Assembly: GCF_005893125.1 (NCBI RefSeq)
Contig: NZ_VCJS01000050.1
Location: 1 to 64,000, forward strand
DNA length: 64,000 nucleotides
From: Nonomuraea basaltis
Lineage (GTDB): Bacteria > Actinomycetota > Actinomycetes > Streptosporangiales > Streptosporangiaceae
Direction of reading: 5' to 3'
Below are positions 24,637 to 32,635 of this stretch, piece after piece (positions within the stretch are counted from its first letter, which is position 1; every line of letters begins with the position of its first letter). The position numbers and the translations under genes were made by a program. The notes beneath the pieces were generated by a model that ran no database searches, was not told the DNA's origin, and was given only the letters and a program-made list of their open reading frames with translations.

Positions 24637-25236
24637 TTACTTTCCCGTCGGTGTGTGGCTTGGGTGGAAGCTGCTGTTCAGGCGCGCGTGTTGATGCATG
24701 TCGTGCCAGCCGTCGGGGTGCAGGGCCTGCCGGAGGGCGGTGCCCTCGGGCAGGTAGCCGGACTTCACCGCGACCCGGCAGGAGGCCTGGTTGCGGGTGG
24801 AGTGACACAGCTCAGCGCGGGCTACGCCAAGCCCCTCGAACATCCAGCGGGTCAGCGCTCCAAGGGCGGCAGGTGCGGCTCCCTGACCCCGGGCTTCAGG
24901 CAGTATCCAGTAGGAGAGCTCGACGAGCCCTTCGTCGAGGACGATGTGCCTCATGCTGATCTGACCGCTGACTCGGCCGTGGAGTTCTACGGCCCAACCG
25001 GCTCCGCTTTCCCGCGCCCACCGCTGCGGCCAGTGTTCGATCCACTCCTGCGCCTCCGGCTCGGTCATGGACCGGGCGTGCCACTGCATGATCGCTGGAT
25101 CGCTGTAGGCGGCGACCACCGCAGGAAGGTCCTCGGCGGCCCAGGGGCGCAGGGTCAGCCCTCCCTCGTGGAGCACGGGCTGGGCGAGACGTGACAAGCT
25201 GCCGGGCGGAAGAACGGGCGGCACAAGACGAGGCAC
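24637..25236 (-). CDS. GNAT-family N-acetyltransferase
   Basis: Acetyl-CoA-dependent acetyltransferase, 199 residues, of the ribosomal-protein-alanine (RimJ/RimL) type. It shows LTLRPWAAEDLPAVVAAYSD at the start, the acetyl-CoA loop EARGQGAAPAALGALTRWMF and the late motif NQASCRVAVKSGYLPEG. The natural acceptor is unknown. The GTG start lies six bases after CATAAT, so the transcript is probably leaderless. The 115-base gap towards the kinase gene holds nothing I recognise. Confidence 0.88.
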   Translation of the reverse strand: MPRLVPPVLPPGSLSRLAQPVLHEGGLTLRPWAAEDLPAVVAAYSDPAIMQWHARSMTEPEAQEWIEHWPQRWARESGAGWAVELHGRVSGQISMRHIVLDEGLVELSYWILPEARGQGAAPAALGALTRWMFEGLGVARAELCHSTRNQASCRVAVKSGYLPEGTALRQALHPDGWHDMHQHARLNSSFHPSHTPTGK

Positions 25237-25242
25237 GGCCTC

Positions 25243-25248
25243 ATTATG
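25243..25248 (-). promoter_or_regulatory. Candidate -10 element, leaderless acetyltransferase gene
   Basis: CATAAT on the minus strand, one base from the consensus TATAAT, followed by six bases and the GTG at 25236. Confidence 0.5.
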
Positions 25249-25304
25249 GTGCCTTCCCGTTCGGCGGGCGGGCTACTCGGCGCCCCGGGGCTGACCGGCT
25301 CCCG

Positions 25305-26462
25305 TCAGAGCGGCAGCGGGATGCGATCGAAGAACCAGTACAAGCTGACCGCCACGATGGGGACCGACATCGCGGCCACCGCCCAGCGGGCCGCGGACGT
25401 CCGGCGCAGCAGCACCAGCAGCGGGAAGAGCACAGCGATGACCACGAGCTGCGTCACCTCGATGCCGGCGTTGAAGCTCAGGAGCGACAGCAGCAGCTCC
25501 CACGACCCGCTCTCGTCGATGTCCAGCGCGCCCGCGAAGCCCAGCCCGTGCATCAGGCCGAAGGCGAAGACGACCGGCAGCCGCCATTTGCCCAATCTGT
25601 CCTCCTCGCGGCCCAGGAGGTTGGCGAGCGCCACGACGATGATCGACACTGCGATGATCGGCTCGACGATCTCCCCCGGAACCTCCACGACCCCCATCGC
25701 CGCCAGGAGGAACGTGATGCTGTGCGCGGCCGTGAAGGCGGAGGCCGTGATGACGAGGTCGCGCAGGCCGCGCGCGCCGATGAGCAGGGCGAGCAGGAAG
25801 AGCACGTGGTCGAGGCCGAACAGCAGGTGCTCGGCACCGAGCAGGAAGAACTCCCAGACCTGATGCGAGGCCTGGCGCTCGCCGATCCGCAGCGTCGGGT
25901 TCTCGGCGACCAGGACCGCGGAGCCCTTCTTGCCGTTGAGCTCGTACCGGACGATCGTCTCCGTGCTGTGGACGAAGTTCTCGGCGTCGGGGAACAGGGC
26001 GCTTGAGATCGCGTGGGCTCCCCCGCCCTCCCCCTCGCAGGTGTAGGCGAGGGTCAGCACCGCGAAGGCCGCCTTGCCGCGGACGCGCACGTCCGCGGCG
26101 CCCACCGTGGTGGGCGCGCACGGCTTGTCGTCGTACGCCACGGCGAAGCGGCCCGTGACATATTCGATCACGGCGTCGCGGTTGATCTGGAGCTGGCGGA
26201 GCTGCTCGGTCCGCTCCTTCGCCTCATAGGCCTCCGCGTAGAGCCAGGCCGACTTCATGAGCAGGTCGTACTCGAGGTCGAGCACGGCCCTGACGTTCGC
26301 GCCCGTACCGGTCACCTCGGCGTGGGCGGTCGTGGTCGCTTCGTGCGCCGCCGCCGGAGCGGGATGCACCAGGCCGGCCAGCACGCCGCCGAGGACGACG
26401 GCGAGGACGACGGCGAGGACGACGGCGAGGACGACGGCCGACGGCCAGCGCCTGCGGGACAT
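25305..26462 (-). CDS. HupE/UreJ-like membrane protein with exterior N-terminal domain
   Basis: Exported-membrane protein of 385 residues. A signal peptide (about 1-38) with an unusually regular Val-Val-Leu core is followed by an exterior domain of about 175 residues. The C-terminal half has about six to seven helices of the HupE/UreJ_2 type, with the conserved GAEHLLFGLDHVLFLLALL, AFTAAHSITFLLA and FGLMHGLGFAGAL. Family members are proposed nickel or cobalt transporters; the histidines in these motifs could bind metal. It follows the large phosphoesterase gene by 63 bases on the same strand, so a joint role in secreted metalloenzyme activity is possible. No hydrogenase or urease gene is near. 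Confidence 0.85.
   Translation of the reverse strand: MSRRRWPSAVVLAVVLAVVLAVVLGGVLAGLVHPAPAAAHEATTTAHAEVTGTGANVRAVLDLEYDLLMKSAWLYAEAYEAKERTEQLRQLQINRDAVIEYVTGRFAVAYDDKPCAPTTVGAADVRVRGKAAFAVLTLAYTCEGEGGGAHAISSALFPDAENFVHSTETIVRYELNGKKGSAVLVAENPTLRIGERQASHQVWEFFLLGAEHLLFGLDHVLFLLALLIGARGLRDLVITASAFTAAHSITFLLAAMGVVEVPGEIVEPIIAVSIIVVALANLLGREEDRLGKWRLPVVFAFGLMHGLGFAGALDIDESGSWELLLSLLSFNAGIEVTQLVVIAVLFPLLVLLRRTSAARWAVAAMSVPIVAVSLYWFFDRIPLPL
26391..26438. repeat. Four perfect 12-bp tandem repeats in a signal-peptide core
   Basis: GAGGACGACGGC is repeated four times without a break. On the minus strand it encodes the hydrophobic core (Ala-Val-Val-Leu units) of the HupE-like signal peptide. Being 12 bp, unit gain or loss would keep the frame and change the core by four residues. 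Confidence 0.9.
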
Positions 26463-26525
26463 GTCGTGTTTCTCCAGATGAGGATGAATGCCGCCCCGGA
26501 CCCGGTCCGGGGCGGCGGCGATCGG

Positions 26526-29500
26526 TCAGGCGATGGGTTGGCGTTCGAACCAGCGGTACATGGGCGAGTCCGGTCCCCATGTGCCCGGGCGGCCGTGCTC
26601 GTCCTTCGTGACGAAGACGCTCGGCTCGGAGGCGGTCACGCCGCCGCCTGCGGAGCGTGCCGTGACGAACCAGGCGTAGGCCGTGTTGTCCTTGAGGCGG
26701 TCCCAGGTCACCGAGGCGACCCGACCCGACGCGACCGTGCTCTTGCCGATGATCCGGGTGGGCATGTAGAGCGCCAGCGAGTCGGTCTGGAAGCTGGTCG
26801 TGCGGGAGGTGAGATCGACCGGCAGCACCATGTTGTCCTCGAGCCCGTTGTAGCGGCGCCGCGGGTCGAACTCGGTGGCGCCGAAGTCGTTGAGCAGCGG
26901 GGAGTAGGTGTCCACGCTCAGCTCCGCCCGCTTGACGTCGAACTGCAGCAGCCGGAAGTAGCTCGCGCCGAACTGGAGCTGGTCTGCCGGGTTGTATCCG
27001 CCGATCTCGGTGAGCCCGAGACGGTCGGCCGACACCGTGTAGAACTGGTAGTCCGCCAGGAGCTCGACGACACCGTTGCCGATCTGGCCCACCTTCGGCT
27101 TCACGTTGGTGCCCACGCCGTGCTCGTGTCCGGCGAGGATGAGGAAGACGTTCGGGTTCTTCTCGACCACCGTCTTGTACAGCATCGAGCCGTCGGGTGC
27201 CGCGAATCCGGCGCCGCGCCCGTCGGGGTTGGCGCTCGGCACGATGTAGTCGTGCGAGAGCAGGATGCCGTTGCGGTTGGGGAACTTCTTGAAGACGGAG
27301 TCGGCCCATTCGGCTTCCTCCCTCGTCACGCCGTACGACAGGCCGACCACGACGAAGTCCAGCCCGCCCGCGGAGAACAGGTCGTAGTGGTTCTGGTTGT
27401 CGCCTTCCTTCCACGGGCCGCCGTACTTGGCGTGCTGCCAGCCCTGCGACGCCGTCTGATACCGGCTGGGACCGTAGTACTTGTTGTAGATCGCGTCCGG
27501 CCCGTTCTCGGTGCCCGACTGGTTGTCGTGGTTGCCGGCGATCACGCCGTTCGGGATGTCCGCGTCGTCCAGCACGCGCTGCTGCCTGGAGGACACCTCG
27601 AACTCGCCGACCACCTGCTGACGCATGGCCTCGTCGGCGGGCGTGCGGATGTTGTTCTCGATGATGTCGCCGGTGTGCGCGACGTACGAGATCTTGCGCT
27701 GGTCCTTGTTCGCGCCGATCCAGTTGACGATGCCGGCGTAGGCGGACTCCCACACCGCGCGCTCCTCGGCGGTCTCCTGCTCCACCGCACCCTCGGAGAT
27801 GTACTGCGTGTCGGTGAAGTGGACGATCGAGAAGTCGTAGGTGGCGGGGTCGGCGAAGCCGTTCGGATCACCGGGCTCGATGTCGTCGGCGAACGGGTCC
27901 TCGCCCGTCACCATGACGTGGACCTGCTGTTTGTCGATGTACTCCCCGTTGACGACGGCCGTGAGAACGGTCTTGCCCTCGGCGGCGCCACGGGCGCTCG
28001 TCAGGAGGTCCCACGCCTTGGTCTTCGTGTTCCACACCCGCAGCGACGCCAGGCGCTCGGGGTCGATGGCGCCCTCCCAGCGCAGGACCGGGGAGTCCAC
28101 GTGACCCTTCACCTGGACGTCGTACCGCTGGTAGGTGAGATCCTGGCCGGCGGGCGCGTCGAGCGTTCTGCCGTCGGCGGGCTCGAGCCCTTCGGCCTTG
28201 ACGCGCTTCTCGCCCCGGACCTGCAGGGTCGTGGGGACGGACTGGGCGGTGCCCTGGAACACCTGGTTCGGAATCAGGATCTCGGCCTCGGAGAACGTCG
28301 CTTTCACCGGCCCGCCATCTGGTTCGGCCACCTTCGCCGAGAGCGTGACGGGATCCGACACGTCGACGGTCCCCAGCGCCGGGGTCAACTCGGTGGGTAC
28401 GTCCGGAATGCCCGCGGATTCGAACACGATCTCGCGGGTCGCGGTGTTGCCGAGCCCGTCGGTGCCGGTCACGGCCAGCGTGTGCTTACCGGCCCGCAGA
28501 CCGGGGCCCACTTGGGCGCCCAGCTCGATCGACTGGCCGTCGAGTTTGACGTCCGGACCGGACACGACGGCGGAGGCGTCCTCGAGCTTGACGTCCAGCA
28601 CGACCGAGGCGGTGATCTTCTCACCCGCGGCCGGGACGCTCTTGGCGACCGCCGGCGCCGAGTTGTCGGTGATCAGGAGGCGGGTGGCGACCTCGCCCGT
28701 GGCCGACGCGGCGGCGATGGTGTGCTTGCCGTCCTTGATGGCGGTGGTGTCGAGGTCCGCGCGCAGGCCGCGGGCGGGAGCGTCCACCAGGAATTCGAGG
28801 TCGATCTCGGTCAGCGGGTTCACGGTGTCGCCGCAGTTGCCGTCGCCCATGCCGTACGAGCCCTTGAGCATCTGGCCGGAGGCCGTGCCCTGCGCCGGGG
28901 TGAGGGCGATGTTCGAGATCGCGAAGTCGTCGCGGTTGTTGCCACACGACGTCGGGAAGGTGCCGGCCACGAAGTCGATCGTGTTCCAGCCGGGCACGAG
29001 GAACTCGTTCGGGATCGTGAGGTCGACGCGCCGGCTCACGAAGTCGCCGTCGAGCACGACCTTCTGGCCGTTGACGAGCACGAAGTTCTGGTAACGCGCC
29101 TCGATCGAGTTGCCGCCCACGTTGAAGCTGAGGGTCGCGTTGCCCGAGCCGAGCGTTTCGATGAGGTGCACAGCCGGGGCGTCGATCCTGTAGCGCAGCT
29201 CGGCCTCGCGGAGCGCGGTCTGGCTGCTGCCGCAGGCGCCGTCGCCCAGGTCGTACGACGGCTTGATGTCCTGGCCGGTCACGGTGGCGCCGTCGAGGGC
29301 GAGGGCGAGGTTCGCGATCGTGAAGTCGTCACGGTTGTTGCCGCAGGACTCCTTGTAGTCCCCGGTGACGACCTTGATCGTGTTGTCGCCGGGCACCAGG
29401 AACCGGGCCGGGACCGCGACGGTCACGCGCCGGCTCACCCAGGAGCCGCCCAGATCGATGCGCTTGCCGTTGACGAGCAGGAAGTTGTCGAACTTGTCGT

Positions 29501-30506
29501 CGATCGAGTCCGAGCCCACGTCGAAGCTCAACATCGCGGCGCCGTTGCCGAGCGTGGCCTTCGTGACAGGTTCGCCGCCATCGACGGTGAGGGACGCGAC
29601 GCCGCCCCCGCCGCCGGCCGGGACCGTCGCGAAGACCGGCTTGGTGCCTGCCACCAGCGTGCCGTCTGTGGGCTGCAGCCGCGGCGCCCCAGCCGGAGCG
29701 TTGTTCACGGTCACGGTGTTCTTGGCGGTCGCCCCGGCGGCGGTCGTGGCGGTGATGACGTGCTCGCCGTTGGCCAGCGTCGTCGTGTCCACGTCCGCGG
29801 CGAGACCCGTGGTGCCCTGCGGGTCGGACTGGGTGAAGAACTTGAGGGTGGCGCGCTTCAGCAGCGAGGTGTTCGTGCCGCAACTGCCGTCGCCGAAGGA
29901 GAAGGTGTAGGGGTTGTCCTCGCCGTCCGCGACCTCACCGAGCAGCTCGAGGCCCACGTCGGACAGCACGAAGTCGTCGTAGTTGAGACCGCATGAGGAC
30001 TGGATCGCACCGACGACGATCTCGACGGTGTTCTCTCCCTTGACCAGGCGCTCGTTCGGGATCTCAATGGTGGCCCGCTCGTTCACGTGGTCGCCGATGT
30101 CGATCCGGAACGCGCCGTTGACGAGCACGTGGCTGTGGTACTGCGCTTCCGTCGAGTTCGAGCCGACGTCGAAGCGGAGCCTGGAGACGCCTACCGTCCG
30201 GGTGGCGTTGAGCGCGGTGCCGTCGATGGCGAGTTTCGTGACGCTGTCGCCGGCCACGGCCGGCACTGCCGCGATCTTTGCCACGCCCTCGAGATACGAG
30301 CCGCCGGCAGGGGTGAGCGTCGGAGGGTTCTGCGAGCCCGTCGGCGTCGGGCTGGGCCGTCCCCGATCCTGCTCCGCCGGCCCCGGGTCGGCGTACGCCG
30401 CCGTCACGAGGCTGCTGACCAGCAGCGCCGCGATCGCGGCGGCCGCGGTGAGACGCCCCCTGCTCCGTAAGCCACCCAGTAATTTTCGTGCTGCCATTGG
30501 CTGCAT
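26526..30506 (-). CDS. Large exported metallophosphoesterase with triplicated N-terminal module
   Basis: Secreted protein of 1,326 residues. A signal peptide (about 1-40) precedes three copies of a roughly 115-residue module (about residues 108-225, 325-440 and 457-575). Each copy carries LVNG, a DFxxxNxxL-like strand and the pattern GDG(S/A/N)CG. Ig-like regions follow. The calcineurin-like phosphoesterase domain occupies about 885-1200, with metal and catalytic motifs HFTDTQY, GDIIENN, GNHDNQSG, LLSHDY and GHEHG, all intact. It would hydrolyse an extracellular phosphoester, substrate unknown. ATG 30506 follows AGAAGGGA; ATG 30497 is possible. The HupE-like gene lies downstream on the same strand. 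Confidence 0.9.
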   Translation of the reverse strand: MQPMAARKLLGGLRSRGRLTAAAAIAALLVSSLVTAAYADPGPAEQDRGRPSPTPTGSQNPPTLTPAGGSYLEGVAKIAAVPAVAGDSVTKLAIDGTALNATRTVGVSRLRFDVGSNSTEAQYHSHVLVNGAFRIDIGDHVNERATIEIPNERLVKGENTVEIVVGAIQSSCGLNYDDFVLSDVGLELLGEVADGEDNPYTFSFGDGSCGTNTSLLKRATLKFFTQSDPQGTTGLAADVDTTTLANGEHVITATTAAGATAKNTVTVNNAPAGAPRLQPTDGTLVAGTKPVFATVPAGGGGGVASLTVDGGEPVTKATLGNGAAMLSFDVGSDSIDDKFDNFLLVNGKRIDLGGSWVSRRVTVAVPARFLVPGDNTIKVVTGDYKESCGNNRDDFTIANLALALDGATVTGQDIKPSYDLGDGACGSSQTALREAELRYRIDAPAVHLIETLGSGNATLSFNVGGNSIEARYQNFVLVNGQKVVLDGDFVSRRVDLTIPNEFLVPGWNTIDFVAGTFPTSCGNNRDDFAISNIALTPAQGTASGQMLKGSYGMGDGNCGDTVNPLTEIDLEFLVDAPARGLRADLDTTAIKDGKHTIAAASATGEVATRLLITDNSAPAVAKSVPAAGEKITASVVLDVKLEDASAVVSGPDVKLDGQSIELGAQVGPGLRAGKHTLAVTGTDGLGNTATREIVFESAGIPDVPTELTPALGTVDVSDPVTLSAKVAEPDGGPVKATFSEAEILIPNQVFQGTAQSVPTTLQVRGEKRVKAEGLEPADGRTLDAPAGQDLTYQRYDVQVKGHVDSPVLRWEGAIDPERLASLRVWNTKTKAWDLLTSARGAAEGKTVLTAVVNGEYIDKQQVHVMVTGEDPFADDIEPGDPNGFADPATYDFSIVHFTDTQYISEGAVEQETAEERAVWESAYAGIVNWIGANKDQRKISYVAHTGDIIENNIRTPADEAMRQQVVGEFEVSSRQQRVLDDADIPNGVIAGNHDNQSGTENGPDAIYNKYYGPSRYQTASQGWQHAKYGGPWKEGDNQNHYDLFSAGGLDFVVVGLSYGVTREEAEWADSVFKKFPNRNGILLSHDYIVPSANPDGRGAGFAAPDGSMLYKTVVEKNPNVFLILAGHEHGVGTNVKPKVGQIGNGVVELLADYQFYTVSADRLGLTEIGGYNPADQLQFGASYFRLLQFDVKRAELSVDTYSPLLNDFGATEFDPRRRYNGLEDNMVLPVDLTSRTTSFQTDSLALYMPTRIIGKSTVASGRVASVTWDRLKDNTAYAWFVTARSAGGGVTASEPSVFVTKDEHGRPGTWGPDSPMYRWFERQPIA

Positions 30507-30728
30507 CGGGTGCAGTCCCTTCTCTTTCGTTCATGAGCACCGATCAGGCGGCTTGCGCTCGCGCGGACACAATGGAGCGCACGAGTGAACGGTGTGCATG
30601 GAGAGGCTGAAGAGAAGAGAAACGATCGCCTCATTCTGGTCATCTATCACGAGACAGGAACAACTAGGTCACACGTCAACCAGTAGGCATGTACCGGGCG
30701 GCGCGCTCTTTTCAGCGGAACCCAGGAG

Positions 30729-31046
30729 TCAGTGCCTCTTGATCTGGCGCGTGGTGAGGGCGTCGAGCAGGCCGGGGAACGCCTCGTCCATCTCGGCGCG
30801 GCGGAGGGCGTTCATCCGCGAGGTCCCGACGTAGTACTGCCGGATCAGGCCCGCCTCGCGCAGCACCTTGAAGTGGTGGGTGGCGGTGGACTTGCTGACC
30901 GGCATGTCGAAAGCGCCGCACTTGATGTCCTCGCCGGCGGTGTCGAGCTGCGTGACGATGCTCCGGCGTACCGGATCGACGAGGGCCTCCAGCACCTGCT
31001 GGAGGTCGAACTGCGACACCTCTGGGTGCGGCGGCGTACGTCCCAT
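30729..31046 (-). CDS. ArsR-family winged-helix repressor
   Basis: Small DNA-binding protein of 105 residues. The domain starts with ALVDPVRRSIVTQLDTAGED, the recognition helix region reads VSKSTATHHFKVLREAGLI, and the wing RQYYVGTSRMNALRR follows. No ELCVCD-type metal site is present; single cysteine near residue 43 (IKCGAF). It belongs to the non-metal, YczG-like subgroup. It diverges from an NADPH-dependent oxidoreductase gene, which it probably represses. The ATG lies six bases after TACTAT, indicating a leaderless mRNA. The 222 bases between it and the phosphoesterase start contain that gene's promoter region but no motif I can name. Confidence 0.87.
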   Translation of the reverse strand: MGRTPPHPEVSQFDLQQVLEALVDPVRRSIVTQLDTAGEDIKCGAFDMPVSKSTATHHFKVLREAGLIRQYYVGTSRMNALRRAEMDEAFPGLLDALTTRQIKRH

Positions 31047-31052
31047 GGGCTC

Positions 31053-31092
31053 AATAGTACGACACTCATCAAAGTTTGACAGTCATCGTACT
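31053..31092. promoter_or_regulatory. ArsR/oxidoreductase divergent control region
   Basis: AGTACGA (31056-31062) and TCGTACT (31086-31092) form a perfect inverted repeat with 23 bases between. It overlaps the candidate -10 TACTAT of the ArsR gene (31053-31058, minus strand). Between the arms, ACTCATCAAAGTTTGACAGTCAT also has partial dyad symmetry. A repressor site covering both promoters is likely. Confidence 0.5.
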
Positions 31093-31138
31093 TCTGAGCC
31101 ACAGTGGACCGCGTTCACAGCGAGCGGAGGACGGTGGC

Positions 31139-32137
31139 ATGGCAAGGACTGTGCGGTTCCACGAGATCGGCGGGCCCGAGGTGATGCGGCTGGAAGACCT
31201 GGAGACAGGCGAGCCGGGACCGGGCGAGGTGCGGATCCGGGTGGACGCGATCGGGATCAACAGGGCAGAGGCGTTGTTCCGGCGCGACCAGTACATCGTG
31301 CCAGTCAGGCAACTGCCCGCCAGGCTCGGCAATGAGGCCGCCGGTGTGATCGAAGTGCTCGGCCCGGAGGTGACCGGGTTCGAGGAGGGGCAGGCGGTCA
31401 GTGTCGTGCCGGCCTTCTCGCAGAACGACTGCGGCGTTTACGCCGAGCGGGCGATCGTGCCGGCGACGGCGCTCGTGCACCGCCCCGACGAGGTGGACGC
31501 GGTGTCCGGCGCGGCGGTGTGGATGTCCTACCTCACGGCCTACGGCGCGTTGGTGGAGGTGGGCGGGATGCGGGCGGGCGACACGGTGGTGCTGAACGCG
31601 GCCTCCAGCAGCGTCGGCCTGGCCGCGATCCATACCGCCATCCGCGTGGGCGCGACCCCTATCGCGATCACCCGCACCAGCGGCAAGAAGGAGCGGCTGC
31701 TCAAGGAGGGAGCCGCCGAGGTGATCGTCTCGGACGAGGAAGACATCTCCGGCCGGGTGCTGGCGCTCACCGGGGGCAAAGGCGCCGAGTACGTCTTCGA
31801 CGCCGTCGCTGGACCGGGCGTGGTGGATCTGGCCAGGGTCGTGGCCGCCGGCGGAACGCTGTTCCTGTACGGAGCGCTGAGCGGGGAGCCGACGCCCTAT
31901 CCGGGATTCGAGCTCGGCATGCCCGCGCTCAACATGCGTACCTACACCATGCTGGAAACGGCCAGGGACCTCCAGCGGCTACGCCGGGCAGAGGCGTTCA
32001 TCGCCTCGGGCCTGCGTACCGGGGCCTTCCGCCCGGTGGTGGATCGCCTGTTCCCGCTGGAAGAGATCGTGCGGGCACACCAGCACATGGAGTCCGGCAC
32101 CCAGTTCGGCAAGATCGTGGTCACCGTGGCCCACTGA
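31139..32137 (+). CDS. Zinc-independent NADPH-dependent alcohol dehydrogenase/quinone reductase
   Basis: MDR-superfamily oxidoreductase, 332 residues. The N-terminal GroES-like domain includes IRVDAIGINRAEALFRRDQY, and the Rossmann domain (about 140-280) includes VVLNAASSSVGLAAIHTA and the adenosine-ribose contact region ITRTSGKKERLLKEG. Zinc-ligand cysteines are absent. ATG 31139 follows GCGGAGGACGG; a longer reading from 31076 would start inside the operator. Its divergent ArsR neighbour suggests induction by a small electrophile or alcohol. A paralogue of the same superfamily lies at 1899-2846. Confidence 0.9.
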   Translation: MARTVRFHEIGGPEVMRLEDLETGEPGPGEVRIRVDAIGINRAEALFRRDQYIVPVRQLPARLGNEAAGVIEVLGPEVTGFEEGQAVSVVPAFSQNDCGVYAERAIVPATALVHRPDEVDAVSGAAVWMSYLTAYGALVEVGGMRAGDTVVLNAASSSVGLAAIHTAIRVGATPIAITRTSGKKERLLKEGAAEVIVSDEEDISGRVLALTGGKGAEYVFDAVAGPGVVDLARVVAAGGTLFLYGALSGEPTPYPGFELGMPALNMRTYTMLETARDLQRLRRAEAFIASGLRTGAFRPVVDRLFPLEEIVRAHQHMESGTQFGKIVVTVAH

Positions 32138-32210
32138 CACCACCGGGATGCCCGCCACCGCGGAGACGGTGCTGGCGCGGCAAGGGCCCGCGGCGTCCTG
32201 CCCTCGTTAG

Positions 32211-32367
32211 TGCTGCCGTGGCGATATCGGCCGTGCCTGAGATGTGGCCGGTCGGGGGAGTCCACGGCCGGCGAGTCGACGTTCGGGCGAGGGGCCGCGG
32301 CGGGCGCGGGTGGCAGCAGCAGGAGCACGCCGAGGGCGGCAGCGCCGAACGTACGAAGACATCCCAT
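32211..32367 (-). pseudogene. Signal-peptide-bearing gene fragment
   Basis: The 500-base gap 32138-32635 holds one minus-strand frame that opens with a convincing export signal, MGCLRTFGAAALGVLLLLPP followed by APAAAP. The sequence CCGGAG stands about seven bases before its ATG. After about 50 residues the frame loses protein character and runs into antisense of the oxidoreductase gene. It looks like the surviving 5' end of a secreted-protein gene. Both ends are approximate. Confidence 0.3.
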
Positions 32368-32515
32368 GTATCACTCCGGGCCTGATGAGCGATGATGCCA
32401 TGCCGCCAGTCCAGGATGCCTCGATGGCGACGTGCGGCTCCGTTCTCCTTGGCGCCCTTCAGGCATACAACGCTGCCCAGAGCCTGTCCAGCGCTCAGGT
32501 GCTACTCGCATTAAG

Positions 32516-32532
32516 TTAGGAAAGTTTACTAA
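32516..32532. promoter_or_regulatory. Palindromic operator upstream of the carbohydrate locus
   Basis: TTAGGAAAGTTTACTAA pairs at seven of eight positions around a central G. It lies in an AT-rich stretch about 104 bases before the sugar-dehydrogenase start and is a good candidate for the repressor site of the extracellular-enzyme cluster. No second copy was found upstream of the transport operon. Confidence 0.5.
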
Positions 32533-32635
32533 AGAATGAATCGTTCCAAGCGTTGACGTGCGGGCCAGTTTGTGGGAACACAGTGGAAAGCTCCAACCTC
32601 TTACAACCGGCATCACTCTCAGCCAGGAGCGCCCG

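Noticed and set aside
26013..29996. Open frame of 1,327 codons on the plus strand
   Set aside because: It is antisense to the phosphoesterase and HupE-like genes, has Arg/Val/Gly/Asp-rich composition without domains, and is a typical GC-rich shadow frame.
32555..32581. TTGACG at 32553 as -35 of the sugar dehydrogenase gene
   Set aside because: No -10-like hexamer occurs at 16-19 bases downstream.
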